Source of the DNA: Marchantia polymorpha subsp. ruderalis
Lineage: Eukaryota; Streptophyta; Marchantiopsida; Marchantiales; Marchantiaceae
Length of the DNA stretch: 64,000 nucleotides
NCBI GenBank assembly: GCA_037833965.1
Contig: AP031353.1
Span: forward strand, 23,252,501 to 23,316,500
Direction: 5' to 3'
Positions 1 to 11,600 of this stretch are shown here, piece by piece. Position numbers and translations under genes: made by a program. The notes beneath the pieces are model-generated. The model saw nothing but the letters and a program-made list of their open reading frames with translations, did not search any database and had not been told where the DNA came from. How positions within the stretch are numbered: the stretch's first letter is position 1; every line of letters begins with the position of its first letter.

Positions 1-1287
1 CCCTTGGCCCGTAGGCGGCCTCTCGTCCGTCGAGGGTGCAGCGTGGTCCGTTGCTCCTGCAGACGTCCGCGCTCCCTCGTTCTTCTCTGGCGACGCACTT
101 CCTTTCTCCGTCGCAATCGTCGCCGTGTCCGCGCTGCTGGCTGGTAACACAAGCCTGCGCGCCTTCTGCCTCGGCCGGCTGTACGATTCGTACAACGGCC
201 GCGGTCGAATGGGAGCAGTGGGTTCTTGATGCTGCTCCTCTTCGGACTCTTCTCTCCATCGCTGCTTCCGCGGCACTCTTGCTGCAGGAGTATTTCTCCC
301 TTCGTCCCTCCGCCTTGACGGAGTAGAAGTCGGCGACTCCTCTGCATCAGTGTCGACCTCATTCTCCCGCACATACCTCCCGGGATGGTCGACGGACAAC
401 GGCGGAAAACGAGCAAGCTCCGCCGCGGTCAAACAATTTCGCTGTCGATAAAAATTGATGAGGAAAGGAGAGAGATGATTTAGAGTTCCCCCCTTCTCCT
501 CAAAAGCGTGTTGTCGCATCACCCTGTGCAGGATGCTCGCCTAGTGAATTGGAGTTCCCTCGATGATGCACTCCACAAAAGAGACCTGCCACAATGTGAT
601 GTAGCAGGCGCGGTGTGGCTGCAGTAATTGTAGCAGCGCCGTAGCCAAAGTTCGGCGGAATCGATCCTTGTAATCGCGGGTCTTGTACACATACTTGGTA
701 GACTTTCCCCGCTTGAACAGCTCCACAAATTGCGCCTCTTCCTGCTTGGACACCTTGACGCTCTCACTATCGAAGAGGAGGTGCCCTGGGATGCCGGCAC
801 ATGTCCTTAATGCCTGCGCCCAATCTTGGACCGTCCATCGATCAACATGCGGCCGCAATCCGCGCGTAGGTGGTCCCTGTGGCTCTAGCCACTCGCGCAC
901 CATATCCACACAGATGTAGTTCCATCTCCATAGCAAGAAATCGAGCTTTCTTGCTATCAGGCGCTCCTCGAAAGCGCGCAGCCCGTTCTGTGGTAGTCGG
1001 AGCGGCAGCATCCGCAATCGGCCCAGTCTCGTCATTGCGTTCTTGGAGTTCGCCTGCTCGCTAATTCTTCTCCCGCTCCGCTCGAGCTCCTTTCTTCCTC
1101 GGCAAACTCTAATCTCCCTCAATTCCAAATCACGCGCACTCACTTCTCCCTCAATCACCAAGAAATCCTCTGCGCGGCGATGTCGAGAATGCTTAGCAGC
1201 TAGCAGATGGACGCGCGCGGCTCGCACTAGAGAATGGAATCGCGAATTCAAGAATGGGACGCTCTCCGCCTCCCGGTCGAAGGTCAT
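1..1287 (-). pseudogene. U3 gene of giant LTR, partial, nonsense-mutated
   Basis: This is the N-terminal 40 percent of the LTR-encoded coiled-coil protein described at 19220. Translation starts at an ATG at 1287 (MTFDREAESVPFLNSRF) and runs 248 codons to a TAG at 541-543. Sister copies have a Trp TGG at this codon in the context IHWASILHRV, so one substitution made the stop. Below 541 the same frame continues to match (HRVMRQHAFEEKGG, then RPKQKARRLVLPA) to the window edge, so the reading frame is otherwise kept. The copy is therefore a recent pseudogene rather than an old ruin. The remainder of the gene is outside the window. Confidence 0.8.
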
Positions 1288-2482
1288 GGTCGGCTCTTGC
1301 TCGTGAAGGACGACTCAATTGATGGCCGCGCCGGCTCTACGCTAAAACGGTCTCCGCTCTCACGCGCGGCTTCACGCTCCGCCGTCGCCGATTTAACTCT
1401 CACGCTCGAATTGGCGAATTTGAACTCCGCGAGCGTACTACGCCGCAGACATGGTTGCTCTGCGCCGAAGGCGGATTTTCCGCCTTGCGCGGTACACTCG
1501 TTCGTACCGCTCCTCAGCCAATCCTCCTCTGCCTCGGCGCGTGTGTCCGCATGTCGGACAAAAGTTCAACTCCCGCTCCGCTCGCAGGCGGACTCCTCGG
1601 CGGATTCTCCGCCGGCGCGGAACTTCACCCTCCTGTGCACAGGCGCTCGCCTGTGCGCAGGCGAAGTCTGTCCGCGTCGATGCGCTGGCGCGGAAGGCGT
1701 TGACCGCGGTCAACCGACTCCGCCCAGACTGTCCGTTCCTTGTCTCTCCGTCGGCGCTCTCGCCGCCGCAACTCCGTCCGTCCAAGAGCGCATCCATCCG
1801 TCCCGTCCGTACGGTCCGTACGGTCCGTACGGATTTTACTATTCTGGCGGCCCCTTGCTCGTCCGCGGCGTTGCGCTGGCGCAGAAGGCGCCGTACAATT
1901 TCTACCTCCCAAGGCGCATTTCTAGGGCCCCAGGCGGATTTCCCGCCGACGCCGAAGCGCCTGTGCGTAGGCGAACTTCGCGCCTACATCAAAACCCTAT
2001 TTCGCCTGTGCGCAGGCGAACTTCCTTCGTCCGCGCATAGGACAAAACTTCTCCGCCTGTGCATAGGCGAAGAGCTGAGTATCTTACAACCTTCATAACT
2101 CCTGGAGTCCTTAGCCGTTGTTGGCGTTCTTGGGCTCGTTGGAATCAGCGCGTCGAGCTCTTTCCAACAAGATCATAACTAAGTCAAGGTGTTTGGGGGT
2201 TGACCTAAATATGAAGGATTTCCCTACCGCCGCGGACGTAGCGCCGAAGGCGGATTTTGCGCCTTGCGCCGTAGGGATCATACCTTCAGAGGTCGCAGGG
2301 AGGGTGGTGCCCTTCCTCAACGCTGCACCCAACTCCTAGATTCTACAAGGTCCCTCGAAAATCTCTGCGATCTTCCGAATTCACTCTGTTTTGATGCACC
2401 GAAGGCTATTTACATTGCTGCCTTGGTACAGTTTTCCAAAAATGTTTTAATTTCCTCAAAATTACCAAAAGTGGGGTACCAC
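1288..2482 (-). other. U3 upstream region of the edge LTR, noncoding
   Basis: GC-rich U3 DNA lies between the LTR start and the U3 gene. It contains interspersed palindromes (for example CGCCTGTGCGCAGGCG types near 1640-1670 and 2005-2065), stacked GTACGGTCC repeats near 1806-1830, and one copy of the module with the core CTCGTTGGAATCAGCGCG near 2135-2155. Several long overlapping open frames exist here on both strands. They have no conserved protein counterpart in sister LTRs beyond the DNA similarity, so I treat them as by-products of the GC-rich repeats. Confidence 0.6.
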
Positions 2483-2483
2483 A

Positions 2484-2877
2484 CTCCTCACGCAGTTTGG
2501 TCTTGCAGCCAGACTCACCATCAATCGAAAAAAATGTGGCCTATTCTAGTTTAGCAAAAACTCTCTTCACAACTAACTGTCCTCTTTTGGATGCATGATT
2601 GTTCCTCCTGGAACTTTATCAAAATTGATGAGTACAACATTTGACGTTTCCCTGATCACGGTGAATGTGAACACATTTTTCGCCGATAAGATCAAAGCCA
2701 CATTTGAGTTATGATCTTCAGTCCACCTCTCACTTGCTGCCCGTTCAATGATGGTTAACTTAGTGCTTCTTTTGATGCTTTGGTACTTTTTTAGCTTTTG
2801 GAGCAGATTAACAACAGTTCTACGCAACATTCGTGCAATCATTGTGAAACTATGTGTGGGTTGATAGAGAAGAAAAT
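2484..2877. other. Host spacer with a short unidentified ORF remnant
   Basis: This AT-richer piece sits between two LTR insertions and continues at 16002 on the far side of the 2878-15996 LTR. A minus-strand frame from 2875 to 2573 encodes about 100 residues of protein-like composition (segments such as MIARMLRRTVVNLLQKLKKY and VALILSAKNVFTFTVIRE) and ends in TAG. Upstream of the joined insertion site the frame soon meets a stop. I do not recognise the protein; it may be the last exon of a decayed gene or part of an older transposon. Confidence 0.3.
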
Positions 2878-3819
2878 TGTAATAACCCACTAAAGGCTAA
2901 AACTGCAATATAGTGGTAGAAAGGTCAAACCCACAGGGACAGAGGAACACACAGGGTACAAAGTGTCACATTTAACAGACTATTGAGGAGTTTGAATTCT
3001 CAGGCGACTGTCACTCCCAGAAATACTCGGAGGTCGCACAGTGCAGCGTAACACACACACACACACCTGAAACTACAAAAACACAACCCAGAGATCCGTG
3101 AGGACCTCTACTCAAGATTTCAGGGGGAAAGTCTCTCAAGAGTACACTCAGCGAAGCTGCGGGTAGTGACTCCCAACTCTGGCTTTTACAACCCTTCCAC
3201 TAGCTTTCTGCTAGCGTAGGGAACCCGGTTTGGACTGCCTACTTCGGATCGAAGTCACTCATACGCGGTGAACAACACTTTCAACTCACAAAACGCGCAG
3301 AGAACACAGGTCCGCACGGAAGAACTCACTAAGAAACCTTCCAGTAACACACCATAATAGTCTATTGAAGAGTTTGGATTCTTAGGCACTTGTCATTCCC
3401 AGAAATACTACAGGGGTTACCCTGAAGGTACCTGCTGCAGCGTAACCTGAATTTACAACCAAGGCTTACACGAAGTAGCAAAACTTCACTTTGGCATTCA
3501 GGGGAAAAATCCCGAAGGAGTACAATCAGAAACAACCACTCAAAGGTGTAAGGGGGAAAATGTTCAAGTATCTAACTCGTCACTGGCTCTGAGCATCGGC
3601 AATCACCCGCAGGTGTAGATCCGAACTACTCAAGTCTCTAACCAATGTACTAGCTCTGAACATTCGGCCGAAGGCCTTCCGCTACACGATGCGGATCGCT
3701 AAGGTGTAGCTCCTCTTGCGTGGTGACAAAACTAAGGACACAAACACGCAGAGAAAATGAGTTCCTGATCTGCACTTCCGATGTTGGGAAAGATCCCAAG
3801 GCAAGACGCCTTGAACTAC

Positions 3820-3825
3820 TTTATA
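3820..3825 (-). promoter_or_regulatory. LTR TATA box of the old solo LTR
   Basis: On the minus strand the sequence reads GAAGGTATAAAGTAG, 36-40 bp downstream of the U3 gene stop codon at 3862. The hairpin-forming CAAGGC/GCCTTG pair follows directly, as in every sister LTR. The assignment as core promoter rests on the position and on conservation across copies. Confidence 0.6.
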
Positions 3826-4439
3826 CCTTCTAAGTCCTAACTAACACTATATTGCACTACGCTACACGCCGGCACGGAACCACGCTACACTACACTCCGC
3901 AGAACCTGTGCTTCGCCTCCTGCGCGACGGACTGTCGCGCTCTAACTCCCTACCCTACCAGTCCTCAGCTCGACTGCGCAGTTGTGGTAACCCACTTTTT
4001 GTTTTTCGTCGGAATTAGAACATTTTTGATTAGTAAGTACCGTGGTAGCAGCTGTAAATAGTAATCGGTACGCAAAGCTAGAGTAAAAAGAGGATCGAGG
4101 ACAGTCAAGGGGTTTTGGGCTTAGGCCACAGTGGAACGCTTGGAATGGAACGGGCGGTTCACGCTGCAGGACTCGCTTCGAGCACCTTCGGCGGTAGATC
4201 ACTCATAACTTCCTCGATTCTTAACGCTTTGAGTTACTTAGGGTCTCGTTTGAAAGAGCTCAACGCGCTCGTTCTAACGAGACCAAGAACGGCTGGAACG
4301 GATGAGGACTCAGGGAGTTGTGACTGTCGGAAGATGCGAAGGAGAACGCCTACGGATAGGCGGAAGGAGTTCCTCGTTAGCAGAATATCCACCTTCGGCC
4401 CTAGATGTTCGCCTTCGGCGACGGACGTCTTCGTGTCAA

Positions 4440-4835
4440 CTTCAAGTCGGCGAACTCGAGGTCGGAGAACTCGAGGTCGGAAAACTCGAGGTCGGAAAAC
4501 TTGAGGTCGGCGAACTCGAGGTCAAAGAACTTCAAGTCAGCAAACTCGGAGTCGGCAAACTTGAGGTCGGCGAACTCGAGGTCGAAGAACTCGAGGTCGG
4601 AAAACTCGAGGTCGGAGAACTTGAGGTCGGCAAACTCGAGGTCGGCGAACTTCAAGTCAGCAAACTCGGAGTCGGCAAACTTGAGGTTGGCAAACTCGAG
4701 GTCAAAGAACTTCAAGTCAGCAAACTCGGAGTCGGCAAACTTGAGGTCGGCGAACTCGAGGTCGGCGAACTTCAAGTCAGCGAACTCGAGGTCGGCAAAC
4801 TTGAGGTCAGAGAACTCGGAGTCGGCGAAACATCG
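4440..4835 (+). repeat. 15-bp tandem array in U3 of type C LTR
   Basis: About 26 units of a 15-bp motif (consensus near AACTCGAGGTCGGCG, with AACTTCAAGTCAGCA variants) are stacked head to tail. Because the unit is a multiple of three, several reading frames stay open on both strands, giving artificial repeats such as VGELEVGKLEVG on one strand and FADLEFADLKFAD on the other. Variants alternate in an ordered way (CTCGAGG, CTTCAAG, CTCGGAG, CTTGAGG), indicating higher-order block duplication of 30-60 bp. Confidence 0.85.
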
Positions 4836-5092
4836 TGCGGGCGCCTTCGGCGATAACAGATAACAAGCCTTTGACAGTGTGCCTTCGGCCAAGGATAAAA
4901 CCGGCATAACTCTTTCAACTCGTAACGGTTTGACTCAGTTAGGGTCTCGTTAGAAAGAGCTCGACGCGCTTGTTCCAACGAGCCCAAGAACTCTTGAAAC
5001 GGATCAAGGATCTGTGAGTTATGGGTGTCGGGAGTGACTGTTACAAATAGGCAAAGGTGCGGAAGTGCGTCTTCGGCGGTCAACGCCTTCGG

Positions 5093-5172
5093 AGAACTCG
5101 GAGTCGGCGAACTCGAGGTCGGCGAACTTCAAGTCGGCAAACTCGGAGTCGGCGAACTCAAGGTCGGCAAAC
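5093..5172 (+). repeat. Second short 15-bp array
   Basis: Five to six further copies of the same 15-bp unit (GAACTCGGAGTCGGC types) follow the second 130-bp module. They are separated from the main array by about 260 bp of unrelated U3 sequence, so either the array was split or two arrays grew independently. Confidence 0.75.
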
Positions 5173-5332
5173 CGGATGCGGTTCAGGGATCTTGCGGAGT
5201 CCATATCTTTGCGATGGACGGTCGGATGGATCTGATATTTGGTGGGACCGTTGATCTCGGTCGGCCACGCATGCCTGCACATATTCAGCCTCAGATCTCG
5301 GATGTAAAGACGCTGGCGGCTCTGTACAGTAG

Positions 5333-5376
5333 GCTTAGGATTTAGATTTAGGGTTAGGGTTAGATTTAGGTTGTAA
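5333..5376 (+). promoter_or_regulatory. Telomere-like TTTAGGG/telo-box stretch in U3
   Basis: The stretch contains AGGATTTAGATTTAGGG, TTAGGGTTAGATTTAGG and nearby variants of the plant telomere unit TTTAGGG. It lies about 100 bp upstream of the LTR TATA box. The same stretch is at 54830-54875 in the other type C LTR. In plants, short interstitial AAACCCTAA telo-boxes are known promoter elements; that role here is inference from position. It is not a chromosome end, since LTR sequence continues on both sides. Confidence 0.5.
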
Positions 5377-5472
5377 GTTAGAGGGGAAGGTAGCCGCCGA
5401 CTCCTCAGGTGTAGGATCTGTTGCGGCTCGCACCCTAGCGGGTAGTGTAGTGTTAGTGAGGACCTTAGAAGG

Positions 5473-5479
5473 TATAAAG
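5473..5479 (+). promoter_or_regulatory. LTR TATA box, type C solo LTR
   Basis: TATAAAG in the context AGAAGGTATAAAGTAGATCAAGG. The hairpin arm CAAGGC follows; here the right arm reads GCCTTT rather than GCCTTG, so the stem is weakened in this copy. The R-U5 leader of about 0.92 kb continues to the LTR end at 6395. Confidence 0.6.
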
Positions 5480-8400
5480 TAGATCAAGGCGTTTTGCCTT
5501 TTGACTCTTCTAGTTTCGGAAGTGCAGATCAGGAACTCACTTTCTTGGCGTGTTTGTGCATTTTGGTCCTGGCACCACGTAGAGAAGCTGCAGCATAGCG
5601 AAGTTACCGTATGTTGTAGTTGAAGGCCTTCGGCTGAATGTTCAGAGCTAGCACCCGGTTAGAGACTTGAGTAGTGCGGATCTGCACCTGCGGGTGATTT
5701 CTGATGCTCAGAGCCGGCTGCGAGTTAGATACTTGAACAGTTCCCCCTTACTCCTTCGAGTGACATATCCTGATTGTACTCCTACGGGAAGTTTTCCCTG
5801 AATGCCAATGTGAAGTTTCATTACTTCGTGTAAACCTTGGTTTGTAATTCAGGTTGTGTGTGTGTTACTGGATCGTGTTTCAGTAAGTTCTCAGTCGGGT
5901 CTGCACTCCCTGCGTTTGGTGTGATAGTCGAGGGTGACGTCCACGGCGTATGTAGAGGCTTCGTTCCGAAGTGGGAAGTCCAGTCCGGGTACCCCCGCTA
6001 GTTCCTGGCGGAAGGGCAGTAAAAGCCGGAGTGGGAGGCACTACCTGCAGAACCTCTGAGTGAACTTGTGAGACACTTTCCTCCTGAAATCCGAAGCGGA
6101 GGTCCTGACCGACCTCCGAGTTGTGCTTTTTGCCAGTTTCAGGTGTGTGTGTGTGTGTGTTGAGTGACCAAGCTGTACCGTGCATCCTCCGAGCATCCTC
6201 CGAGTTGAGATCCTCCTCCGAGTCGAGCCTCCGAGTCGAGCACTGCAGTATTTCTGGGAGTGACAGTCGCCTAGAATTCAAACTCTACAAAAGTCTGTTA
6301 AACGTGACACTTTTACTCTGTGTGTTGCCTCTGTCCCTGTGGGTTCGATCTTTTTACCACCATACTGCAGTTTTAGCCTTTGGTGGGTTATTACAGCAGT
6401 CCCAATCGCCGCAACACTGCGGAAACCTCCGTCTTAAGGGTGGACATGATGTCCCGCGCCTTCGATAGAAAAGAGTCCAGCTTCTTCGCTACTCGCCGCC
6501 GACTCCGACTGTCACCCGTCAACAACCCGGCTGCACAAAGCTCTAACTCACGCAGTGTGAGTCTCTCCTGCGCCGCCACTTCCCTGTGGGCGTAGCCCTT
6601 GAGACAGTGGGCGACTCGCCTCGCCATCTCTTCCTTCGTGCGATCTGCCTCTCACCGGCGATCGTCTTCAATTACTACCAACTGCGATTCGGCCTCTGCA
6701 CACTGTGCTCTCAATTCTCCGCACTCCGACTGCAGCATGCGGATTAATTCCTCATCCGCCTGTCGTGCGAGCTGACACTGCTCCAACAACCGCGTCTGTC
6801 GCACGAGCTCCTCTGACAGAACCTGATTCTGAGTCTTCTCAGAAATCAGTGCTTCCGTGGTCTTCACCAGATCCTTGGTGAGTTCTTCCAGTCTCTCATT
6901 ATTCACCTTGTCGTAGTGGGTGTACGTTCTCCGAATGAGATTGTACTGACCCCACAAGCATTCATGCTTCTCATGCAGTTCCTTAAGTTTCCGGTCCACC
7001 CGAGCTAGCAGCTTGCTGGTGTGGACTTTAGTGCGAGTTCGCCTGCGCACTAATTCGACGTAGGACCCAGGCTGGCGAGGATCCGCGTACTTATCCATCT
7101 TGCGATCCAAGTACCTCAGCAGAGGTATTACCTGCTCACGGAGCGCCGCCGCCGGCGCACCAACTATTTCTTCCTCCTCCTCCTCCTCGGTGGATCCCGA
7201 TCCCGACACTGATTCCGTGGATCCTCCTTCTTCATCGTCATCCGAAGGGAGGATTTCGGTCGCCATTGATTGCGTTGGCGACTGGCCTGAGTGGGGCTAC
7301 GAGTGGTCTGCGTGTTCTGCCGCCGATGGTGCTCCTGCAGCCTCGTTGCTCCCTGCTAAAATGTCCAAGGCGTTGGGTGAATGCGGCCGTGCCACATCCC
7401 CATCGTCCGCCTGTCGTGCGTCGATCGTAACTCCCTCGCCGTCGGCGTCCACCGCCGAAGGTGATCGCGCAGAATGCGTCTGCGCGGGGTGCAATTGTGC
7501 ATCGCGCAAGCGAATTTCATCCTGCGGACAGACAATCCGCTCCTCCGTTAGGTCCTGCTCCTTCGATCGGTCCTGCGCGAGGGATGCGTCCGGCCTACGC
7601 GTAGGCGCAAATCCCGGCGCGTTATCCGCCGAAGGCGCAGCGCCGAAGGCGTCTACCTGTAATAACCCACTAAAGGCTAAAACTGCAATATAGTGGTAGA
7701 AAGGTCGAACCCACAGGGACAGAGGAACACATAGGGTACAAAGTGTCACGTTTAACAGACTATTGATGAGTTTGAATTCTCAGGCGACTGTCACTCCCAG
7801 AAATACTGCAAGTGTCCACTCGGAGCGCACTCGGAGGTCGCACAGTGCAGCGTAACACACACACACACACACCTGAAACTACAGAAATACAACCCAGAGA
7901 TCCGTTAGGACCTCTACTTCAAGATTTCAGGGGGAAAGTCTCTCGCGAGCACACTCGGCAAAGCTGCGGGCAGTGACTTCCAACTCCGGCTTTTACAACA
8001 CTTCCACTAGCTTGCTGCTAGTGTAGGAAACCCGGTTTGGACTGCCTACTTCGGATCGAAGTCACTCCTACGCGGTGAACAACACTCTCAACTCACAAAA
8101 CGCGCAGAGAACACAGGTCCGCACTGAAGGACTCACTGTGAAACATTCCAGTAACACAACAACAGTCTATTGAAGAGTTTGAATTCTCAGGCACTTGTCA
8201 TTCCCAGAAATACTACAGGAGTTACCCTCAAGGCACCTGCTGCAGCGTAACCTGAATTTACAACCAAGGCTTACACGAAGTAGCAAAACTTCACTTTGGC
8301 ATTCAGGGGAAAAATCCCAAGGAGTACAATCAGAAAGAAACACTCGAAGGGGTAGGGGCGAAACTGTTCAAGTATCTAACTAGTCACTGGCTCTGAGCAT

Positions 8401-8620
8401 CGGCAGTCACCCGCAGGTGCAGTTCCGAACTACTCAAGTCTCTAACCAATGTACTAGCTCTGAACATTCGGCCGAAGGCCTTCAGCTACAAAATGCGGAA
8501 CGCTAAGTTGTAACTCCTCGTGCGTGGTGACAGAACTTAAGGACACAAACACGCAAAGGAAATGGGTTCCTGATCTGCACTTCTGATGGGAAAGAACCCC
8601 AGGCAAAACGCCTGGAACTA

Positions 8621-8627
8621 TTTTATA
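8621..8627 (-). promoter_or_regulatory. LTR TATA box, solo LTR at 7658-13033
   Basis: TATAAAA on the minus strand, 37 bp past the stop codon of the U3 gene. It is followed by a CCAGGC-GTTTT-GCCTGG hairpin. This is the A-type stem, in which the second base pair is C-G where subfamily B has A-T. Confidence 0.6.
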
Positions 8628-8663
8628 CCTTCTAAGTCCTACCTAGCACTACACTGCACTACG

Positions 8664-11600
8664 CTACACGCCTGCACGGAACCACGCTACACTACACTCC
8701 GCGGAACCTGTACTACGTCTCCTGCGCGGCCGACTGCCGCGCACTAACTCCCTACCCTGCCAATCTTCCGCTCGACTGCGCAGTCCCAACCGCTGCAACG
8801 CCGCGGACACCTCCCCTTCGAGGGCGGACATGGTATCCTGTGCCTTCGACAGAAAGGCATCGAGCTTCTTTGCTACCTTCCGCCGACTCCTACTGTCGCC
8901 TGACAACAACCCGGCTGCGCGTAATTCAAACTCACGCAGTGTGAGTTTCTCCTGCGCCTTCACTTCCCAGTGGGCGTAGCCCTTGAGACAGTGGGCGACA
9001 CGCCTCGCCGTCTCCACCTTCGTGCGATCCGCCTCCTTCCTGCGATCCTCTTCAATTATCACTAATTGCGATTCGGCTTCAGCACGTTGCGCTCTCAATT
9101 CGCCACACTCTGACTGTAACCTGCGGATTAACTCTTCATCCGTCTGCCGTGCGAGCTGACCTTGTTCCAACAACCGCGTCTGTCGCACGAGCTCCTCTGA
9201 CAAAATCCGATTCTGGGCCTGCTCAGAAATGAGTGCTTCGTTGACCTTCACCTGCTCCTTGGTGAGCTCGTCCAGTTTCTCATCCTTCATCTTCTCGGAG
9301 TGCTTGTAGAATTTCTGATTAAGTTTGTACTGACCCCACAAGCATGCATGCTTCTCCTTCAATTCCCTCAACTCTTGGTCCACTCTAGCTAATAGCTTGC
9401 TGGTGTGGACTTTAGTGCGAGTCCGCCTGCGCACTAACTCGATGTAAGATCCCGGCTGGAGTGGGTCGGCGTATTTATCGACCTTGCGATCCAAGTACCT
9501 CAGCAACGGAATCACCTGCTCAGAGAGCGCCGCCGCCGGCGCTCCAACAATTTCCTCCTCCTCCTCCTCGGTGTCTTCTGCTCCTGACATTTCTTCCGTG
9601 GAGCCTCCGTCGTCATCATCCGAGTGGAGAATTTCAGTCGCCATTGATTGCGTCGGCGACTGCCCCGAGTGGGGCTGCACGTCATCGACGTGTGCTGCCT
9701 GCGAAGGCACGGCTGCAGCCTCGCTGCTCGTCGCCAAAATGTCTAAGGCGGAAGGCGAATGTACCCGTGCGGCATCCCCGTCGCTCGCTTGTTGGTTGTC
9801 TACCGCGTCCTCTCTGCCGCCGTCGCCCGCCGCCGAAGGCGATCGAGCGGAGGGTGGCTGCGCGGGGTTGGATTGCGCATCGCGCATCGAGATTTCATCC
9901 CGCGGACAGTCACTCCGCTCCTCCGTCTGTTGCTGCTCCCTTGATCGGTCCGTGGGGGCTGTGCCCGGCCCGTGCGCAGGCGCAATTGCCGGCGCCTTGT
10001 CCGCCGCAGGCGTAGCGCCGCGGACATCCATCGCCGAAGGCGACATGGCCGGAGGCCGCTCGCCCGATGTTCCTTGGCCTATAGGCCCTACCGCCGAAGG
10101 CGCATCTATCGGCGGACTTCCCGCCGATGGTGCGGCCTCCGCACGCTCCCTGCTCGTATCTCCTCGGCTCGAAGGCCCTGGCGCCGAAGGCGCAAATTGC
10201 GGCGCGTGGTGCGCCGGAGGGTCTGGCCCCGAGGGCCGGTGTCTCGTAGGCGGTTCTTCCGCCGGCTCCTTCCCCTTCCTACGTTGGAACGGGGGTGATT
10301 CTGACCTGTGCACAGGCGACACGTGTGGAGGTGTCCTGTGCACAGGCGACCTGTGCACAGGTGAGCGCCTGTGCACAGGCGGACTGCTCCTTCCCACGCG
10401 TAAGCGTAGATCCACGTCCACTTGTGATCGCCTGTCCGCGGAGGCTCGTCCGTCCGCGGAGGCTCGTCTGTGCGCAAACGGAACCTCTGTCCGCATCGCA
10501 CGTGGTAACTCCGGAGGCCCTTGGCCCGTAGGCGGCCTCTCTCCCGTCGAGGTTGCAGCGTGGCCCGTTGCTCCTGCGGTCGTCCGCGCTTCCTCATGCT
10601 TCTCTGGCGACGCACTTCCTCTCTCCGTCGCAATCGTCGCCGTGTCCGCACTGTCGGCTGGTAACACCAGTCTGCGTGCCTTCTGCTTCGGCCGGCTGTA
10701 TGGCTCGCACAGCGGCCGCGGTCGAATGGGAGCAGAGGGTTCTTGATGCTGCTCCTCTTCAGACTCTTCCCTCCATCGCCGCTTCCGCGGCACTCGTGCT
10801 GCAGGAGTGTGTCTCCCTTCGTCCCTCCGCCTTGCTGGGGTAGAAGTCGGTGACTCCTCTGCATCAGTGTCGACCTCATTCTCCCGCACATACTTCCCGG
10901 GATGGTCGATGGACAATGGCGGAAAATGTTCAAGCTCTGCCGCTGTCAAACAATTCCGCTGTCGATAAAAATTGATGAGGAAAGGAGAAAGATGGTTTAG
11001 AGTTCCCCCCTTCTCCTCAAACGCATGCTGTCGCATCACCCTGTGCAGGATGCTCGCCCAGTGAATTGGAGTTCCCTCGATGACGCACTCCACAAAAGAG
11101 ACTTGCCACAATGTGATGTAGCAGGCGCGGTGCGGCTGCAGTAATTGCATCAGCGCCGCGGACAAAGTCCGGCGAAATCGATCCTTGTAATCACGGGTCC
11201 TATACCCATTCTTGGTAGACCTCCCGGTCTTGAACAGCTCCACAAATTGCGCCTCTTCCTGCTTGGTCACCTTGATGCTCTCACTGTCGAAAAGGAGATG
11301 CCCTGGCATGCCCGCACATCTTCCCAACGCCTGCGCCCAATCTTGGACTGTCCACCGATCAACATGCGGACGCAATCCGCGCGAGGGTGGTCCCTGTGGC
11401 TCTAGCCACTCGCGCACCATATTCGCACAGATGTAGTTCCATCCCCATAGCAAGAAATCGAGCTTTCTTGCTATTAAGCGCTCCTCGAAAGCGCGCAGCC
11501 CGTTCTGTGGTAGGCGAAGTGGCACCATCCGCAATCGGCTCGGTCTCGTCATCGCGTTCCTGGGGTTCGCTCGCCCGCTCATTCTACTTCCGCACCGCCC

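Larger units (their letters stand above)
1..2483 (-). mobile_element. Giant LTR, subfamily A, cut by window edge
   Basis: This is the 5' part of an LTR on the minus strand. The LTR start is seen as ...GGGGTACCACA ending at 2483, the reverse complement of TGTGGTACCCC, the same start found at 13033, 17975 and 55598. The following bases, CTCCT (2484-2488), would be one target-site duplication; the other lies outside the window. From 2483 downwards come the AT-rich U3 start, one conserved module of about 130 bp (about 2090-2225), a GC-rich stretch full of CGCCTNNGCACAGGCG-like palindromes, and then the U3 gene from 1287. The promoter and 3' end are beyond position 1. Confidence 0.85.
3983..6395 (+). 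mobile_element. Solo LTR without gene (type C), nested
   Basis: This LTR starts TGTGGTAACCCACTTTTTG, ends GGTGGGTTATTACA and has a perfect 5-bp duplication GCAGT at 3978-3982 and 6396-6400. It lies inside the C-terminal end of the U3 gene of the older LTR. At 2413 bp it is less than half the length of gene-bearing sisters. In place of the U3 gene it has two 130-bp modules (about 4200-4335 and 4900-5045), 15-bp tandem arrays, a TTTAGGG-rich stretch, a TATA box at 5473, and R-U5 to 6395. The R-U5 is of the subfamily B kind (compare 62939-63847), whereas the other type C LTR at 53051 has an A-type R-U5. Confidence 0.9.

Noticed and set aside
1234-2098. Plus-strand open frames of 200-270 codons upstream of the edge gene
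   Set aside because: They lie in noncoding U3 with GC-rich palindromes. Equivalent frames in sister LTRs are in different registers.
4302-4907. Repeat proteins such as VGELEVGKLEVG and FADLEFADLKFAD
   Set aside because: They arise from a 15-bp tandem array whose unit is a multiple of three, so frames on both strands are open. There is no conserved flanking protein.
5333-5376. Chromosome end
   Set aside because: TTTAGGG-like units are few and interrupted, and LTR sequence continues on both sides. The same stretch is at 54830, so it belongs to the U3.
10295-10400. CRISPR-like array of regular palindromic repeats
   Set aside because: The repeats are 13-16 bp, irregularly spaced, within a coding frame, and have no uniform spacers. 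The context is eukaryotic.
9484-10746. 420-codon open frame on the strand opposite the U3 gene
   Set aside because: It and the counterpart at 20278-21240 mirror the GC-rich repeats of the sense gene. The frame has no start or end conserved among copies and covers only the disordered segment.
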